Shown: piece after piece, positions 52,612 through 62,066 of the stretch
Layout of the letters: each line of letters opens with the position of its first letter
How positions within the stretch are numbered: position 1 is the first letter of the stretch
The notes under the pieces: generated by a model
Database searches by the model: none
The model's input: only the letters and a program-made list of their open reading frames with translations
Told to the model about the DNA's origin: nothing
Source: Streptomyces sp. LUP47B
GTDB taxonomy: Bacteria > Actinomycetota > Actinomycetes > Streptomycetales > Streptomycetaceae
Direction: 5' to 3'
Assembly (NCBI RefSeq): GCF_001746295.1
Contig: NZ_MJAH01000003.1
Location: forward strand, 141,922-205,921
DNA length: 64,000 nucleotides
Translations under genes and position numbers: made by a program

Positions 52612-53565
52612 GTGGCATCTCGTTCGCATCGTTCCTCTTCGTCGGGCAGGCGACGCACGGCTCTCGTCTCGGCGGCCGTCGCCGTCGTCGTCGCGCTCGT
52701 GGCGGCCCTGTTCGTCACCTTCGGCCCCGACCACGAGACCGACGTCGCCGACCCGGCCGCGGCGACGGCCGTCGCCGGCACCAGCGGCACGCCCACCCCG
52801 ACGACACAGGAGTCGAAGCCCGCCAAGGCATCACCTTCGGCGTCGGCCCGCACCAGCAGCCCGAAGGCCACCGCGAGCACCGCGTCGCCCAGGCCGTCGA
52901 CGGCGCCGTCCTCGCCTCCGGCGCGGAAGGTGTCCGCTTCGGCACCGCTGACCGGACGGATCAAACCGGGCGTCACCTACGACGGGGTGGCCACCTTCTA
53001 CGACGTGGGCAACGGCGACGGCGCCTGCCTGTACGGCCCCACCAGCGACGTCATGACCGCGGCGATGAACCACACCGACTATGAGACGTCCAGGGCGTGC
53101 GGGGCGTACATCCGCGTCCGGGCCGGGAGCGGCGCCTCCGTCACGGTCCGCATCACCAACGAGTGCCCCCTGCCCTGCGCGCCCGGCCAACTCGACCTCA
53201 GCCCCCAGGCGTTCGCGAAACTCGCCGCCCCCGTACAGGGCCGGATCCCGATCACCTGGAGCCTGCTGAGCCCCAGCACCTCCGACACGGTCTCCATCCG
53301 GTACAAGACCGGATCGAGCCGCTACTGGTGCGGTGTCCAGGCGATCGGCCACCGCAACCCGCTGGCCCGGCTGGAGGTCGAAACCGCCGCCGGCTGGAAG
53401 GAGTTGCCCCGCACGGACTACAACTACTTCCTGTCCGAGCAGGGCAGCGGCTGCGGTGGCGCGATCAGGATCACCGACATCTACGGCGAGCGACTGGAGA
53501 TCGACGGTATCGGCGTCAAGCCGGACGTCGTGCAGCCGACCCGGGTCCAGTTCGCCCAGCACTGA
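52612..53565 (+). CDS. Bacterial expansin-like protein with N-terminal membrane anchor
   Basis: The 317-residue product has a basic N-terminus and a hydrophobic signal-anchor (TALVSAAVAVVVALVAALFVTF, about 17-38) with a Ser/Thr/Pro-rich stalk to about 112. An expansin module follows: a double-psi beta barrel (about 115-220, GVATFYD and NECPLPCAPGQLDLS with the key Asp) and a CBM63-like domain (about 225-313, RYWCGVQAIGHRNPLARLEVE, aromatic residues in YNYF). Bacterial expansins loosen cellulose or peptidoglycan without hydrolysis. The gene lies 54 bp behind the PobA-like gene. It would remain tethered or be released at the cell surface. Confidence 0.87.
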   Translation: MASRSHRSSSSGRRRTALVSAAVAVVVALVAALFVTFGPDHETDVADPAAATAVAGTSGTPTPTTQESKPAKASPSASARTSSPKATASTASPRPSTAPSSPPARKVSASAPLTGRIKPGVTYDGVATFYDVGNGDGACLYGPTSDVMTAAMNHTDYETSRACGAYIRVRAGSGASVTVRITNECPLPCAPGQLDLSPQAFAKLAAPVQGRIPITWSLLSPSTSDTVSIRYKTGSSRYWCGVQAIGHRNPLARLEVETAAGWKELPRTDYNYFLSEQGSGCGGAIRITDIYGERLEIDGIGVKPDVVQPTRVQFAQH

Positions 53566-53630
53566 CCGTCAGTTCAAGATCGGGAAGGGTGCGCCCGGCA
53601 CACGGCGGCGAACCGGCGCACAGTGGAAGC

Positions 53631-54056
53631 ATGACCGCAGACGACAGGAACATTCTGGCCCGGGGCCGCGTGGCGACCAGGCTTCCCGCTCAGGACCTCG
53701 ACCGGGCCCGGCGCTTCTACGCCGAGAAGCTGGGTCTCGAGCCCGTCGACGAACGCCCCGGTGGACTGCTGTACCGCTGCGGGGGCACGGACTTCGCCCT
53801 CTTCCGGTCGGCAGGGGCCTCGCCCGGCACCTTCACCCAGATGGGATGGGAGGTGGACGACATCGGGACCGTCGTCTCGCAGTTGCAGCAGCGTGGCGTG
53901 GTCTTCGAGGACGTCGACCTCCCCGGCTTCCGTACGAAGAACGGCATCGCCGACATCGACGGCAACTACCCGAGCAAGAACGCCCGAGGAGAACGCGCGG
54001 CCTGGTTCCGCGACAGCGAGGGCAACCTGCTGGGCATCGGTGAGCCGGTGCACTGA
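53631..54056 (+). CDS. VOC-superfamily (glyoxalase/bleomycin-resistance-like) protein
   Basis: The 141-residue single VOC module begins ATRLPAQDLDRARRFYAEKLGLEP and closes with WFRDSEGNLLGIGEPVH, carrying the usual metal-binding Glu/His positions only partly. Members are dioxygenases, isomerases or antibiotic-binding proteins. ATG at 53631 follows GTGGAAGC. No partner is obvious, so the role is unassigned. Confidence 0.82.
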   Translation: MTADDRNILARGRVATRLPAQDLDRARRFYAEKLGLEPVDERPGGLLYRCGGTDFALFRSAGASPGTFTQMGWEVDDIGTVVSQLQQRGVVFEDVDLPGFRTKNGIADIDGNYPSKNARGERAAWFRDSEGNLLGIGEPVH

Positions 54057-54120
54057 TCTTGCAATTCCCCCCGCGTGTCGTGGTGCGGCAACGGATGTCA
54101 CTGGCATGTCACAGCACGCC

Positions 54121-54147
54121 CGGGCCCCACAACTTGTTCCGGGCCCG
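54121..54147. terminator. Weak hairpin before the FG-GAP gene
   Basis: CGGGCCC and GGGCCCG form a 7-bp stem with a 13-nt loop, flanked by CACG and CGTG that extend it imperfectly. It may end the VOC transcript. It is 85 bp before the FG-GAP gene start. Confidence 0.35.
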
Positions 54148-54232
54148 TCGTGTCGAACCCTGCGTTGCACCAAGACCGGTCGGCCGGACCAGCCGACTGA
54201 CGGGTCATCAACTTCCCACGGGGGGAACAGAC

Positions 54233-55747
54233 ATGAGCATCACCATGCGCACCAAGCGGCGTACCGCAGGCTCGGCCGCCGTCGCGGCGGCCTCCTTCCT
54301 GCTGCTGGCGGGAGCGGGCATCCTGGCCGCACCGACCGCCTTCGCGGGCGTCCCGGGCGGCACCGCCGCCGTCGACCGCAACAGCGACTTCAACGGCGAC
54401 GGCTACAGCGACCTCCTCACCGGCGTCCCGGACGGCACGGTCGACGGCAAGGAGGGCGCCGGATACGTCACCGCGCAGTACGGCGCTCCCAACGGCATCG
54501 GCACCAACACCACCGTGCCCAAGGGCCGGGTCCAGCTTCTCAGCCAGTCGACCAAGGGCGTGCCCGGAACCTCCGAGACCGGGGACCACTTCGGACAGGC
54601 GGTCGCGACCGGCGACCTCGACGGCGACGGCTACGACGACGCGGTCATCGGCACGCCCGGCGAGGACGAGGGCACCGTCGAGGACGCGGGCCGGGTCACC
54701 GTCGTCTACGGATCCGCGAACGGCCTCGACACCGGGCGCACCGCGACCGTCGCCGCCGCCACGCCCGCCGAGGGCGCACGGTTCGGCCATTCGGTGGCCG
54801 CCGCCCGGTTCACCGGGGACATCGACGGCGACCAGCTCGTCGTCCTGGACCAGAAGGTGGGCCTGCACGTCTTCACGTACCACGCCGGCGTCCTGCGCCA
54901 GGTCGGCACCCCGCACTCCACAGGCCACACCCTCCAGTCCGCCTACCTGACCACCGGCGACTACGACAGCGACGGCTTCGCCGACCTCGTCGTCTCCGGC
55001 TACAGCCCCGACGACGACTACATCAAGGGCTGGTCGGCGCTCTACGCGGGCGGAGAGGAGGGCCTGAGCTACGGGCGCGACCTGCACGGCGGCCTGGGCA
55101 CCGCCTCCGGCGACATCAACGGCGACGGCTACGACGACCTCGTCGTCGGCCAGCTCAGCGGCGTGGACGAGGCGGCCGGTGACGCGGAAGCGCCCGGCGG
55201 CCTGGTCGGCGTCTACTACGGCGGTGAGGAAGGGCCCGCCGGTGAGGAGGGCCCCGGCACCGCCCCGCAGTGGTGGTCGCAGAACTCCCCGGGCGTGCCC
55301 GGAGCGGGGGAGAAGGACGACTCCTGGGGCAACGAGCTCTCCGTCGCGGACGTCGACGGTGACGGTTTCGCCGACGTGGCGGTCGGCGCGCCCGGCGAGG
55401 ACGCGGACGGCGAAGCCGGTGCCGGCGCGGTGTGGCTGCTGCGCGGCGCGCAGGCGGGCCTGACCGGCACCGGCGCCCAGCACTTCGACCAGAACACCCC
55501 GGGCATCCCCGGAGCCGCCGAGGCCGGTGACGGCTGGGGCGCCCAGGTGCGGCTGATCGACACCGACGGCGACGGCCGGGCCGAGCTGGTGGCCGCCGCG
55601 CCCGACGAGAACGCCGGCGACGGCGCGGTGTGGCTGCTGCCCGCGAGCGGTAACGGACTGCTCGCCGACGGTTCCCGTTCCTACGGCGCCGCCGCCCTCG
55701 GCGGCAGCGCCCACGGGGCCTACTTCGGCTCGGTGATCGACGAGTGA
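54233..55747 (+). CDS. Secreted integrin-like FG-GAP repeat protein
   Basis: The 504-residue product has a Sec signal (AGSAAVAAASFLLLAGAGIL then AAPTAFA-G). About seven FG-GAP blades follow, each with a calcium-type loop of the form D-x-N/D-x-D-G (DFNGDGYSD, DLDGDGYDD, DYDSDGFAD, DINGDGYDD, DVDGDGFAD, DTDGDGRAE). It would fold as a calcium-stabilised beta-propeller outside the cell and is not an obvious enzyme. GGGGGGAAC precedes the ATG. Such proteins are common in Streptomyces. Its 3' end faces the kinase gene. Confidence 0.9.
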   Translation: MSITMRTKRRTAGSAAVAAASFLLLAGAGILAAPTAFAGVPGGTAAVDRNSDFNGDGYSDLLTGVPDGTVDGKEGAGYVTAQYGAPNGIGTNTTVPKGRVQLLSQSTKGVPGTSETGDHFGQAVATGDLDGDGYDDAVIGTPGEDEGTVEDAGRVTVVYGSANGLDTGRTATVAAATPAEGARFGHSVAAARFTGDIDGDQLVVLDQKVGLHVFTYHAGVLRQVGTPHSTGHTLQSAYLTTGDYDSDGFADLVVSGYSPDDDYIKGWSALYAGGEEGLSYGRDLHGGLGTASGDINGDGYDDLVVGQLSGVDEAAGDAEAPGGLVGVYYGGEEGPAGEEGPGTAPQWWSQNSPGVPGAGEKDDSWGNELSVADVDGDGFADVAVGAPGEDADGEAGAGAVWLLRGAQAGLTGTGAQHFDQNTPGIPGAAEAGDGWGAQVRLIDTDGDGRAELVAAAPDENAGDGAVWLLPASGNGLLADGSRSYGAAALGGSAHGAYFGSVIDE

Positions 55748-55775
55748 GCGCGGCGCGGCCGGTGGTCCCGGATCG

Positions 55776-57554
55776 TCACTGGGCGCTGCGCAGGGCGACC
55801 CAGGTGTCGTGCGCGACGACGCCGTCGGCGTTCAACCCCCGGTCGCTCTGGAAGGCCCGGACCGCGGTCTCCGTGCCCGACCCGAACTCACCGTCCACAC
55901 CGGCGCTTCCGACGCTGTATCCACGCTCAGTCAGGATGCACTGCACCTGCTGTACGCGTTTGCCGCTGTCGCCGAGGCGGGTGCGTCCGTTGCCGCCGTA
56001 GTACGTGCACTCCGAGAGCCAGGGCGCGGTGTCGGTCCCGGCGGACGGGCTGTCGGCGGACGGCGTGGGGGAGAGCACGGTGGACGGAGTGTCACCTGGA
56101 GGCACTGCGTTGTCGTCCTGGTCGCCGGCGGAGCCCGAGGCCTCGGGCTCCGCCGAGGCGGTTCCCGGCTTGGTGTCGTGGTTCTCCGCCACGGCGCCGT
56201 CGACGTCCGGGCGGGTCAGTCCACTCGTACTCGGGGACACCGAACCGCTGGAAGCGTCGCGGGGGCCGGTGCCGTCCACCCTGGTGACACCGGCTTTCGG
56301 GGATGCGGACGCGGGAGGATCTTGACGGATGAGCAGTAAGGCCACGGCGGCCACGACGCAGATCGCGACGCCCGCGGCGGCGACCAATAACGCTGTCCTA
56401 CGGCTCCGGGTCGGGACTTCCACCGGGCCCGGCTGTACGGGCGGGGGCACGGCCGCGGAGCTGTCGTCCTTCTCCGGTGCCCGCGCGTCGGGCGGAGCAG
56501 GCGCCGGCAACCGTTCGGACGGGGGCAGCAGCAGGTCGCCCGGGGACCGGAGACCGCTGATGCCTTCGACAGGCAGCCGGTGCAGCGCCTCGTACGCCCG
56601 CTGCCGGGCGAGTACCTTGCCGCCCAGCGGCTCCGGCCAGGTCGACAGCACGGGGCGTGACCGCCCGGCGTCGACCAGCTCCTGCGGAGTGGGCCGCCGC
56701 GCGGGCTCCTTGTCCAGGCAGGCGGTCAGCAGCGAACCGAGCTCCGCGTCCGCCTCCGCGATCTCACCGACCACCTCGGGGTTCGGGTCCTCGTACGCCA
56801 CCCGGTGCATCACGTCGACCCCGGTGCCGTCACCGAACGGCGCACGCCCCGTTGCCGCGTAGACCAGCGTCCCGGCCAGCGAGAACACGTCCGACGCCGT
56901 GTCGGACCGGCCCTCTCTCAGATGCTCGGGCGACATGTAGGCGGGGGTCCCCACCCGGTTGCCCGTGCCGGTGATCGCGCTCGCGTCGGCGGCCTTGGAG
57001 ATACCGAAGTCGATCACATGCGCGCCCCGGACGGACAGCAGCACGTTGGACGGCTTCAGGTCCCGGTGCACGATCTCCTCGACGGCGAGACCCGCGAGTG
57101 CCTGCCCCAGCTCTGCCACCAGCCGCCAGACCGCGGCCGCCTCCAGGGCGCCGTACGCCTTGACGGCTTCCGCCAGATCGAAGCCGGGCAGGTACTCCGT
57201 GGCCATCCACAGCAACTCGTCCTCGAAGCCCGTGCCGCACAGTCGGGGTGCGTGCGGTGTACGAAGGCGGGCGTGCACGGCTGCCTCGCGCTCGAACCGG
57301 CGCCGGAACCTCGGATCCTCCGCGTACTCCGGCCTGATCACCTTCACCGCGACCAGGCCCGGGCTGTCGTCCGCGGGACGCGCCAGATAGACCCGTCCCA
57401 TCCCACCGCTGCCGAGCAGCGCGACCGGCGCATAGGGTCCGACGCGCCTCGGGTCACCGAGGCGCAGTGGTAAGGCACCGGTCTGCCGCAGTGCGGCAGC
57501 CGCGTCGTCCGCCGACGCCGGCCGCTGTCCCGACAAGAGAACCCCCGAAGTCAC
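55776..57554 (-). CDS. Transmembrane Ser/Thr kinase with extracellular peptidoglycan-binding domain and three TTA codons
   Basis: The 592-residue PASTA-less kinase has a cytoplasmic kinase domain (about 38-300) with LLGSGGMGRVYLA, VAVKVI Lys, IVHRDLKPSNVLL, DFGISK and TPAYMSPEHL, then a Pro-rich linker and one membrane helix (about 386-407). A Ser/Asp/Pro-rich extracellular stalk and a PG_binding_1 domain (about 525-592, RLGDSGKRVQQVQCILTERG) follow. TTA codons lie at 28 (57471-57473), 389 (56388-56390) and 406 (56337-56339), the last two in the helix. Three TTA codons in one gene is unusual and predicts strong bldA dependence. It would link wall state to phosphorylation. Confidence 0.9.
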   Translation of the reverse strand: MTSGVLLSGQRPASADDAAAALRQTGALPLRLGDPRRVGPYAPVALLGSGGMGRVYLARPADDSPGLVAVKVIRPEYAEDPRFRRRFEREAAVHARLRTPHAPRLCGTGFEDELLWMATEYLPGFDLAEAVKAYGALEAAAVWRLVAELGQALAGLAVEEIVHRDLKPSNVLLSVRGAHVIDFGISKAADASAITGTGNRVGTPAYMSPEHLREGRSDTASDVFSLAGTLVYAATGRAPFGDGTGVDVMHRVAYEDPNPEVVGEIAEADAELGSLLTACLDKEPARRPTPQELVDAGRSRPVLSTWPEPLGGKVLARQRAYEALHRLPVEGISGLRSPGDLLLPPSERLPAPAPPDARAPEKDDSSAAVPPPVQPGPVEVPTRSRRTALLVAAAGVAICVVAAVALLLIRQDPPASASPKAGVTRVDGTGPRDASSGSVSPSTSGLTRPDVDGAVAENHDTKPGTASAEPEASGSAGDQDDNAVPPGDTPSTVLSPTPSADSPSAGTDTAPWLSECTYYGGNGRTRLGDSGKRVQQVQCILTERGYSVGSAGVDGEFGSGTETAVRAFQSDRGLNADGVVAHDTWVALRSAQ

Positions 57555-57832
57555 GTTCGATGCACGCCAGTTCCCCCCAGCGGGTGATGAGCGTAACCCA
57601 GCCCGTGCAGGCGTTCAGGGAATCGGCCGACCGTGCGACCGTCGAGTTGGCACTCCCCGGCGCCCGGGGTGACGATGGACGTAGGGCCGACTGCCCGGGC
57701 TTTGGCCGCAGCCTGACAACTCGAGTGGCTCGAAGCGGAGTTAATCCACTCGCTTTCCCGGATGTGATTGTCGAATCCGCATAAAGCGAGCAGTGTGCGG
57801 GGCAAGCTCAACGCGTCCTCCCAGGGGGCATC

Positions 57833-60277
57833 ATGACCATCTCCGACGCACAGCTGGCACGGGCCAAGAACATCCGGATCGAACAGGTGCCGCTGCTGCG
57901 CAGGAGCCGTGGCGCGACGAACGAGACCCTCCTCGGACTGCCGGACGCCGCGATACGGCGGGCACTGCGCCGCCTGAACCATCCCGATCTGCCCAACGCC
58001 CGACGGCTGTTCAGGCTCGAACAGGAACGCGGTGACGACGGCACCGTGCCCGCGCACGCCCAGGGGACCGCCCTCGACCGGATGCGGGCGCGCCTGCAGA
58101 GCGGCGAACCCCCTTCCGCCCGGACCGCGGGCGTCCCCACCGGCCCGTCCGGCGACGGCCTCGCCGGTGGCCCGACCCCGACGGCCGGGATGCAGCTCAC
58201 CGAGTGGGAATGGCTCGGCCCGGGCAACATCGGCGGCCGCACCCGCGGCATCGCGATCCACCCCCAGGACCCGCTGAGGATCTGGGCCGCGAGCGCCGGC
58301 GGCGGGGTGTGGCACTCCCTCGACGGCGGTCGGCGGTGGGCGCCCGTCGACGACTTCCTCGGCAACCTGGCCTGCTCCTGCCTGACCATGGACCCGAGCA
58401 CCCCGACGACGCTCTACGTCGGCACCGGCGAGGGCTTCTCCAACAGCGACGCCCTGCGCGGCAACGGCGTCTTCCGCACCACCGACGGCGTCGACTGGGC
58501 GCCGCTCACCGCCACGCAGACCGCGGACTTCCGTGCCGTGACCCGGATCGCGGTCTCCCGCACCGGCGAGGTCGTCCTCGCGGCCACCACGACCGGCCTG
58601 TTCCGCTGCGCCGACGCCGAGCGCAAGACGTGGACGCAGGTCCTCGACGTCCCCGTCGGCATCGTCCTCTTCGACCTCACCGACGACACGCGGGCCGTGG
58701 CGGGCGCGCTGGACGCGGGCGCGGCCTTCGTCAGCTCCGACGGCGGACAGACCTGGCAAACGGCGACACACGAGAGCAAGCCGTGGTCGGGCCGGGTGGA
58801 ACTCGCCTACGCGGCCAAGGACCCCGCCGTCGTCTACGCCTCGGTCCAGATGACCAGCGGCCGAATCTGGCGCTCCACGGACGGCGGCCGGAGCTACCAC
58901 CTCCGCAAGACCCTCGACCACAGCGGCCACGTGGCCGACTACCTCGGCGACCAGGGCTGGTACGGCAACGCCGTGTGGGCCGGTGATCCGACGGACGAGA
59001 ACCTCGTCGTACTCGGCGGCATCGACCTGTGGCGCAGCACCGACGGCGGCGACCACATCACCGAGATCAGCACCTGGTGGGACGGGCGGTCGGTGCACGC
59101 CGACCACCATGCCATCGTCTCGCACCCCGGGTACGACGGGACCGACAACCGCACGGTCTTCTTCGGCAACGACGGCGGCGTCTTCACGGCGGCCGACCTG
59201 GCGCGGACCGGCACCGAGCCGAAGGCCCCGTTCGTCAACGGATGGACCGAGCTGGACAACAACTACGGCGTGACCCAGTTCTTCTCCGGAGCCGGCAACC
59301 GGCTCAGCGGAAAGATCATCGGTGGCGCACAGGACAACGGCACCCTCTGCTTCGACCCCGCCACGGGGACCGAGGGCTGGCAGCAGATCTTCGGGGGCGA
59401 CGGGGGCTGGTGCGCCGCCGACCCGGACGATCCCGATGTCTTCTACGGCGAGTACGTCTTCCTGAACATCCATCGCAACACCGACGGCGGCACCAGCGAC
59501 GACACCGAGGGCGACCGCTACATCAGCGGCCAGTTCTGGAACAACGACATCAAGGACTGGGACTGGAAGCCCCTGCCCTTCCACATCCCGGACGCGAAGA
59601 ACAACCAGGCACTCTTCATCGCCCCGTTCGCGCTGGACCCCGACAACTCCGACCGGCTGCTCGCCGGCGGTCTGTCGCTCTGGCGGACCAACAACGCCAA
59701 GGCGGTCAACACACCCGCGTCCGGGCCGAGTTGGCAGGCCGTCAAACCCAGTGCCGGATCGAAGATCAGTGCCGTCACGGTGGCACCCGGCAACTCCGAC
59801 CTGATCTGGGTGGGACACGTCAACGGCATGCTGTTCCGCACCGTCAACGGCACGGCGTCGACACCGGCCTGGGAGCGTGTCGGGGCGACCGGGCCCAGCC
59901 GCTTGCGTCCCAGCCGCTACTGCACCTGCGTCACCGTCGACCCGCGGGACCTGGAGACCGCTTTCGTCGCCTTCGGCGGATTCGAACCGGACAACCTCTG
60001 GGTGACCCACGACGGCGGCGCTCGCTGGATTCAGCTCGCCGAGTCGCTGCCGGACGTTCCGGTCAGGGCGGTCGCCATCCATCCGCGCCGTACCGAACTG
60101 CTCTACTGCGGCACGGAAGTCGGGCTCTTCGCCAGCGAGGACGGCGGAGCGACCTGGTCGCCGACCAACGAGGGGCCCGCCAACTGCTCCGTGGACCAGC
60201 TGTTCTGGATGGACGAGACGCTGGTCAGCGCCACGCACGGCCGCGGCATGTTCCGAATCGACCTGTCGACGGTCTGA
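57833..60277 (+). CDS. Large Asp-box (BNR) beta-propeller protein without a signal peptide
   Basis: The 814-residue product has Asp-box repeats of S-x-D-x-G-x-x-W type (HSLDGGRRW, SSDGGQTW, RSTDGGRSY, RSTDGGDHI, ASEDGGATW) along two propellers from about 120 on. They resemble sialidase, GH74 xyloglucanase and VPS10-type proteins. The first about 120 residues (KNIRIEQVPLLRRSRG, then an Arg-rich helical part) are not a signal peptide, so the protein may be cytoplasmic or use another route. No arginine triad or catalytic acid of sialidases is clear. It is followed by a small membrane protein gene 37 bp away. Confidence 0.8.
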   Translation: MTISDAQLARAKNIRIEQVPLLRRSRGATNETLLGLPDAAIRRALRRLNHPDLPNARRLFRLEQERGDDGTVPAHAQGTALDRMRARLQSGEPPSARTAGVPTGPSGDGLAGGPTPTAGMQLTEWEWLGPGNIGGRTRGIAIHPQDPLRIWAASAGGGVWHSLDGGRRWAPVDDFLGNLACSCLTMDPSTPTTLYVGTGEGFSNSDALRGNGVFRTTDGVDWAPLTATQTADFRAVTRIAVSRTGEVVLAATTTGLFRCADAERKTWTQVLDVPVGIVLFDLTDDTRAVAGALDAGAAFVSSDGGQTWQTATHESKPWSGRVELAYAAKDPAVVYASVQMTSGRIWRSTDGGRSYHLRKTLDHSGHVADYLGDQGWYGNAVWAGDPTDENLVVLGGIDLWRSTDGGDHITEISTWWDGRSVHADHHAIVSHPGYDGTDNRTVFFGNDGGVFTAADLARTGTEPKAPFVNGWTELDNNYGVTQFFSGAGNRLSGKIIGGAQDNGTLCFDPATGTEGWQQIFGGDGGWCAADPDDPDVFYGEYVFLNIHRNTDGGTSDDTEGDRYISGQFWNNDIKDWDWKPLPFHIPDAKNNQALFIAPFALDPDNSDRLLAGGLSLWRTNNAKAVNTPASGPSWQAVKPSAGSKISAVTVAPGNSDLIWVGHVNGMLFRTVNGTASTPAWERVGATGPSRLRPSRYCTCVTVDPRDLETAFVAFGGFEPDNLWVTHDGGARWIQLAESLPDVPVRAVAIHPRRTELLYCGTEVGLFASEDGGATWSPTNEGPANCSVDQLFWMDETLVSATHGRGMFRIDLSTV

Positions 60278-60314
60278 CCGGGCCGCGACTCGGCACTCAT
60301 CGAAGGTGACGGCG

Positions 60315-60557
60315 ATGACACGAAACATGCGGCGGCGGGGCCGGATCGAGGCGGTGGCCGCCGGTCTGTGCGGACTGCTCTTCCTGGTGACGCTGATCTG
60401 GCCCGACTGGATCGAGGAAGTCTTCGGAGTCGACCCCGACCAGCACAGTGGCGCCCTGGAGTGGGCGATCGTCGCCCTGGCCCTGTGCGCCACGCTGACG
60501 TTCTCCCTGCTCGCGCGGGGCGAGTACCGCAGGGCGCGGACCCTGTCGACCGAGTGA
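60315..60557 (+). CDS. Small two-helix membrane protein coupled to the propeller gene
   Basis: The 80-residue product has two membrane helices (AVAAGLCGLLFLVTLIWPDW, then WAIVALALCATLTFSLLA) separated by an acidic loop (EVFGVDPDQHSGALE). ATG at 60315 follows GAAGG with 9-bp spacing; an in-frame GTG at 60306 lacks room for one. I do not recognise a family beyond small Streptomyces membrane proteins. It is placed directly downstream of the propeller gene, so the two may be co-transcribed. Confidence 0.7.
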   Translation: MTRNMRRRGRIEAVAAGLCGLLFLVTLIWPDWIEEVFGVDPDQHSGALEWAIVALALCATLTFSLLARGEYRRARTLSTE

Positions 60558-60759
60558 CGCAGCGCTTCACGTCCACGTTTCCGGTTCGCGGCGCTTGGAC
60601 ATCCTGTCCGGAACCTCGCCGCCGAGCCCTCTGCACGGACTTCGCCGCCAGCCGGCCCTCAACAGGCGGAAACCCGGGGCGAGTCGGGAATGAACCCGAG
60701 GCGACCGCACGTTGACCACCGCCGACCGACTCTTCCGCCTCCGGGTAGAAAGCAGGCTC

Positions 60760-61770
60760 ATGACGTCCTCGCCCAGCACGATGCGCGCCGTCCGGCTCTC
60801 CGCTCCCGGCCCCGTGGACAACCTGCGGCTGACCACACTCCCGCTCCCGCCCGAGAAGGACGGCTGGGTACGGATCCGCGTCGAGGCGTTCGGTCTCAAC
60901 CGCTCGGAGCTGAAGCTCCGGCTGGGCCTGAGCGAGGGCGTCAGCTTTCCCCGGGTGCCGGGCATCGAGGTCGCCGGCACCGTCGACGCGGCCCCGGCCG
61001 GCAGTGGGCCGGCTCCCGGGCAGAAGGTCGTGGCGATGATGGGGGACATGGGGCGCACCTACGACGGCGGCTACGCCGAGTACACATCGGTGCCGCTGTC
61101 CCAGGTCATCCCCGTCGACACCGACCTGCCCTGGGAGGTGCTGGGCGCCCTGCCGGAGATGGTGCAGACCGCCTACGGCTCGCTCACCGTCGGCCTGGAC
61201 CTGCGGCCCGGCCAGACCCTGCTGATCCGCGGCGGCACCTCCTCGGTCGGCCTGGCAGCCGCCGCGCTGGCCACCTGGCGCGGTGCCACAGTGCTGTCCA
61301 CCACCCGGCGGGCCGACCGCCTCGCGCTGCTGTCGGAGCACGGCGTCGACCACCCCCTCCTCGACACCGGCGAGGTCGCGCCCGCCGTACGCGAGCTGTA
61401 CCCGCACGGCGTCGACGCCGCCCTCGACCTGGTCGGCACTCCGACCCTGCCCGACACTCTGCGCGCGGTACGCGTACACGGCACGGCCTGCTTCGGTGGC
61501 AGCCTCTCCAACCAGTGGACGGTCCGGGACTTCTCCCCGAACGAGTACCTGCCGAGGGGCGTACGCCTCGCCGGCTACTTCGGGGACGCCGCCGACCTGC
61601 CTCGGGAGGCCTTCCAGGAGATCCTCGACGCCGTCGCCTCCGGGCGGCTGGCCTTCCCCGTGGACCGCGTCTACGACGGCTTGGAGCAGGTGCCGCGGGC
61701 CCACGACGACATGGAACACGACCGCGCCACCGGCAAGCTCGTCGTCCGCGTCCGACATGAGGACCGTTGA
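60760..61770 (+). CDS. MDR-type zinc-binding-like/quinone oxidoreductase
   Basis: The 336-residue medium-chain dehydrogenase/reductase has EAFGLNRSELKLRLG, PGIEVAGTVDA and the NADP-binding IRGGTSSVGLAAAALA. The Cys/His ligand set of zinc alcohol dehydrogenases is absent, as in quinone oxidoreductases. It reduces quinones or enones with NADPH. Start ATG at 60760 is preferred over an ATG 21 bp later, but its ribosome site is weak. The gene is monocistronic, so its substrate cannot be inferred from neighbours. Confidence 0.82.
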   Translation: MTSSPSTMRAVRLSAPGPVDNLRLTTLPLPPEKDGWVRIRVEAFGLNRSELKLRLGLSEGVSFPRVPGIEVAGTVDAAPAGSGPAPGQKVVAMMGDMGRTYDGGYAEYTSVPLSQVIPVDTDLPWEVLGALPEMVQTAYGSLTVGLDLRPGQTLLIRGGTSSVGLAAAALATWRGATVLSTTRRADRLALLSEHGVDHPLLDTGEVAPAVRELYPHGVDAALDLVGTPTLPDTLRAVRVHGTACFGGSLSNQWTVRDFSPNEYLPRGVRLAGYFGDAADLPREAFQEILDAVASGRLAFPVDRVYDGLEQVPRAHDDMEHDRATGKLVVRVRHEDR

Positions 61771-62066
61771 AAAATCGATCACGGCCGGTGGCTGTCGGCC
61801 CACGCCCTTCACGGCATGACGGCACCGGAATCGCGCAGGAGTAGCGTGGTCAAGGGTGGGGACTAGAAGGACAGGCCGGGTGTGGCGGCGTACCCCATGG
61901 GGGCCGCTCCGGCCAGGCTTCTCCGGTTCTGCCAACGAGCCGGAGAGGCCGCGCTCAGGTGTGCCCGTCACGCCGCCCACGCCGGGGCGTGGGCCGGCGA
62001 GGCCGGTTCGGCCGATGGTGGAGTGTGGGTCGGCGGTAGGGTGGGCCGCACCGAGGGGCGAGGTGG

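Noticed and set aside
57551..60493. Minus-strand 980-codon frame opposite the Asp-box propeller gene
   Set aside because: It is antisense to repeated Asp-box motifs with good codon bias, and it has no motif of its own.
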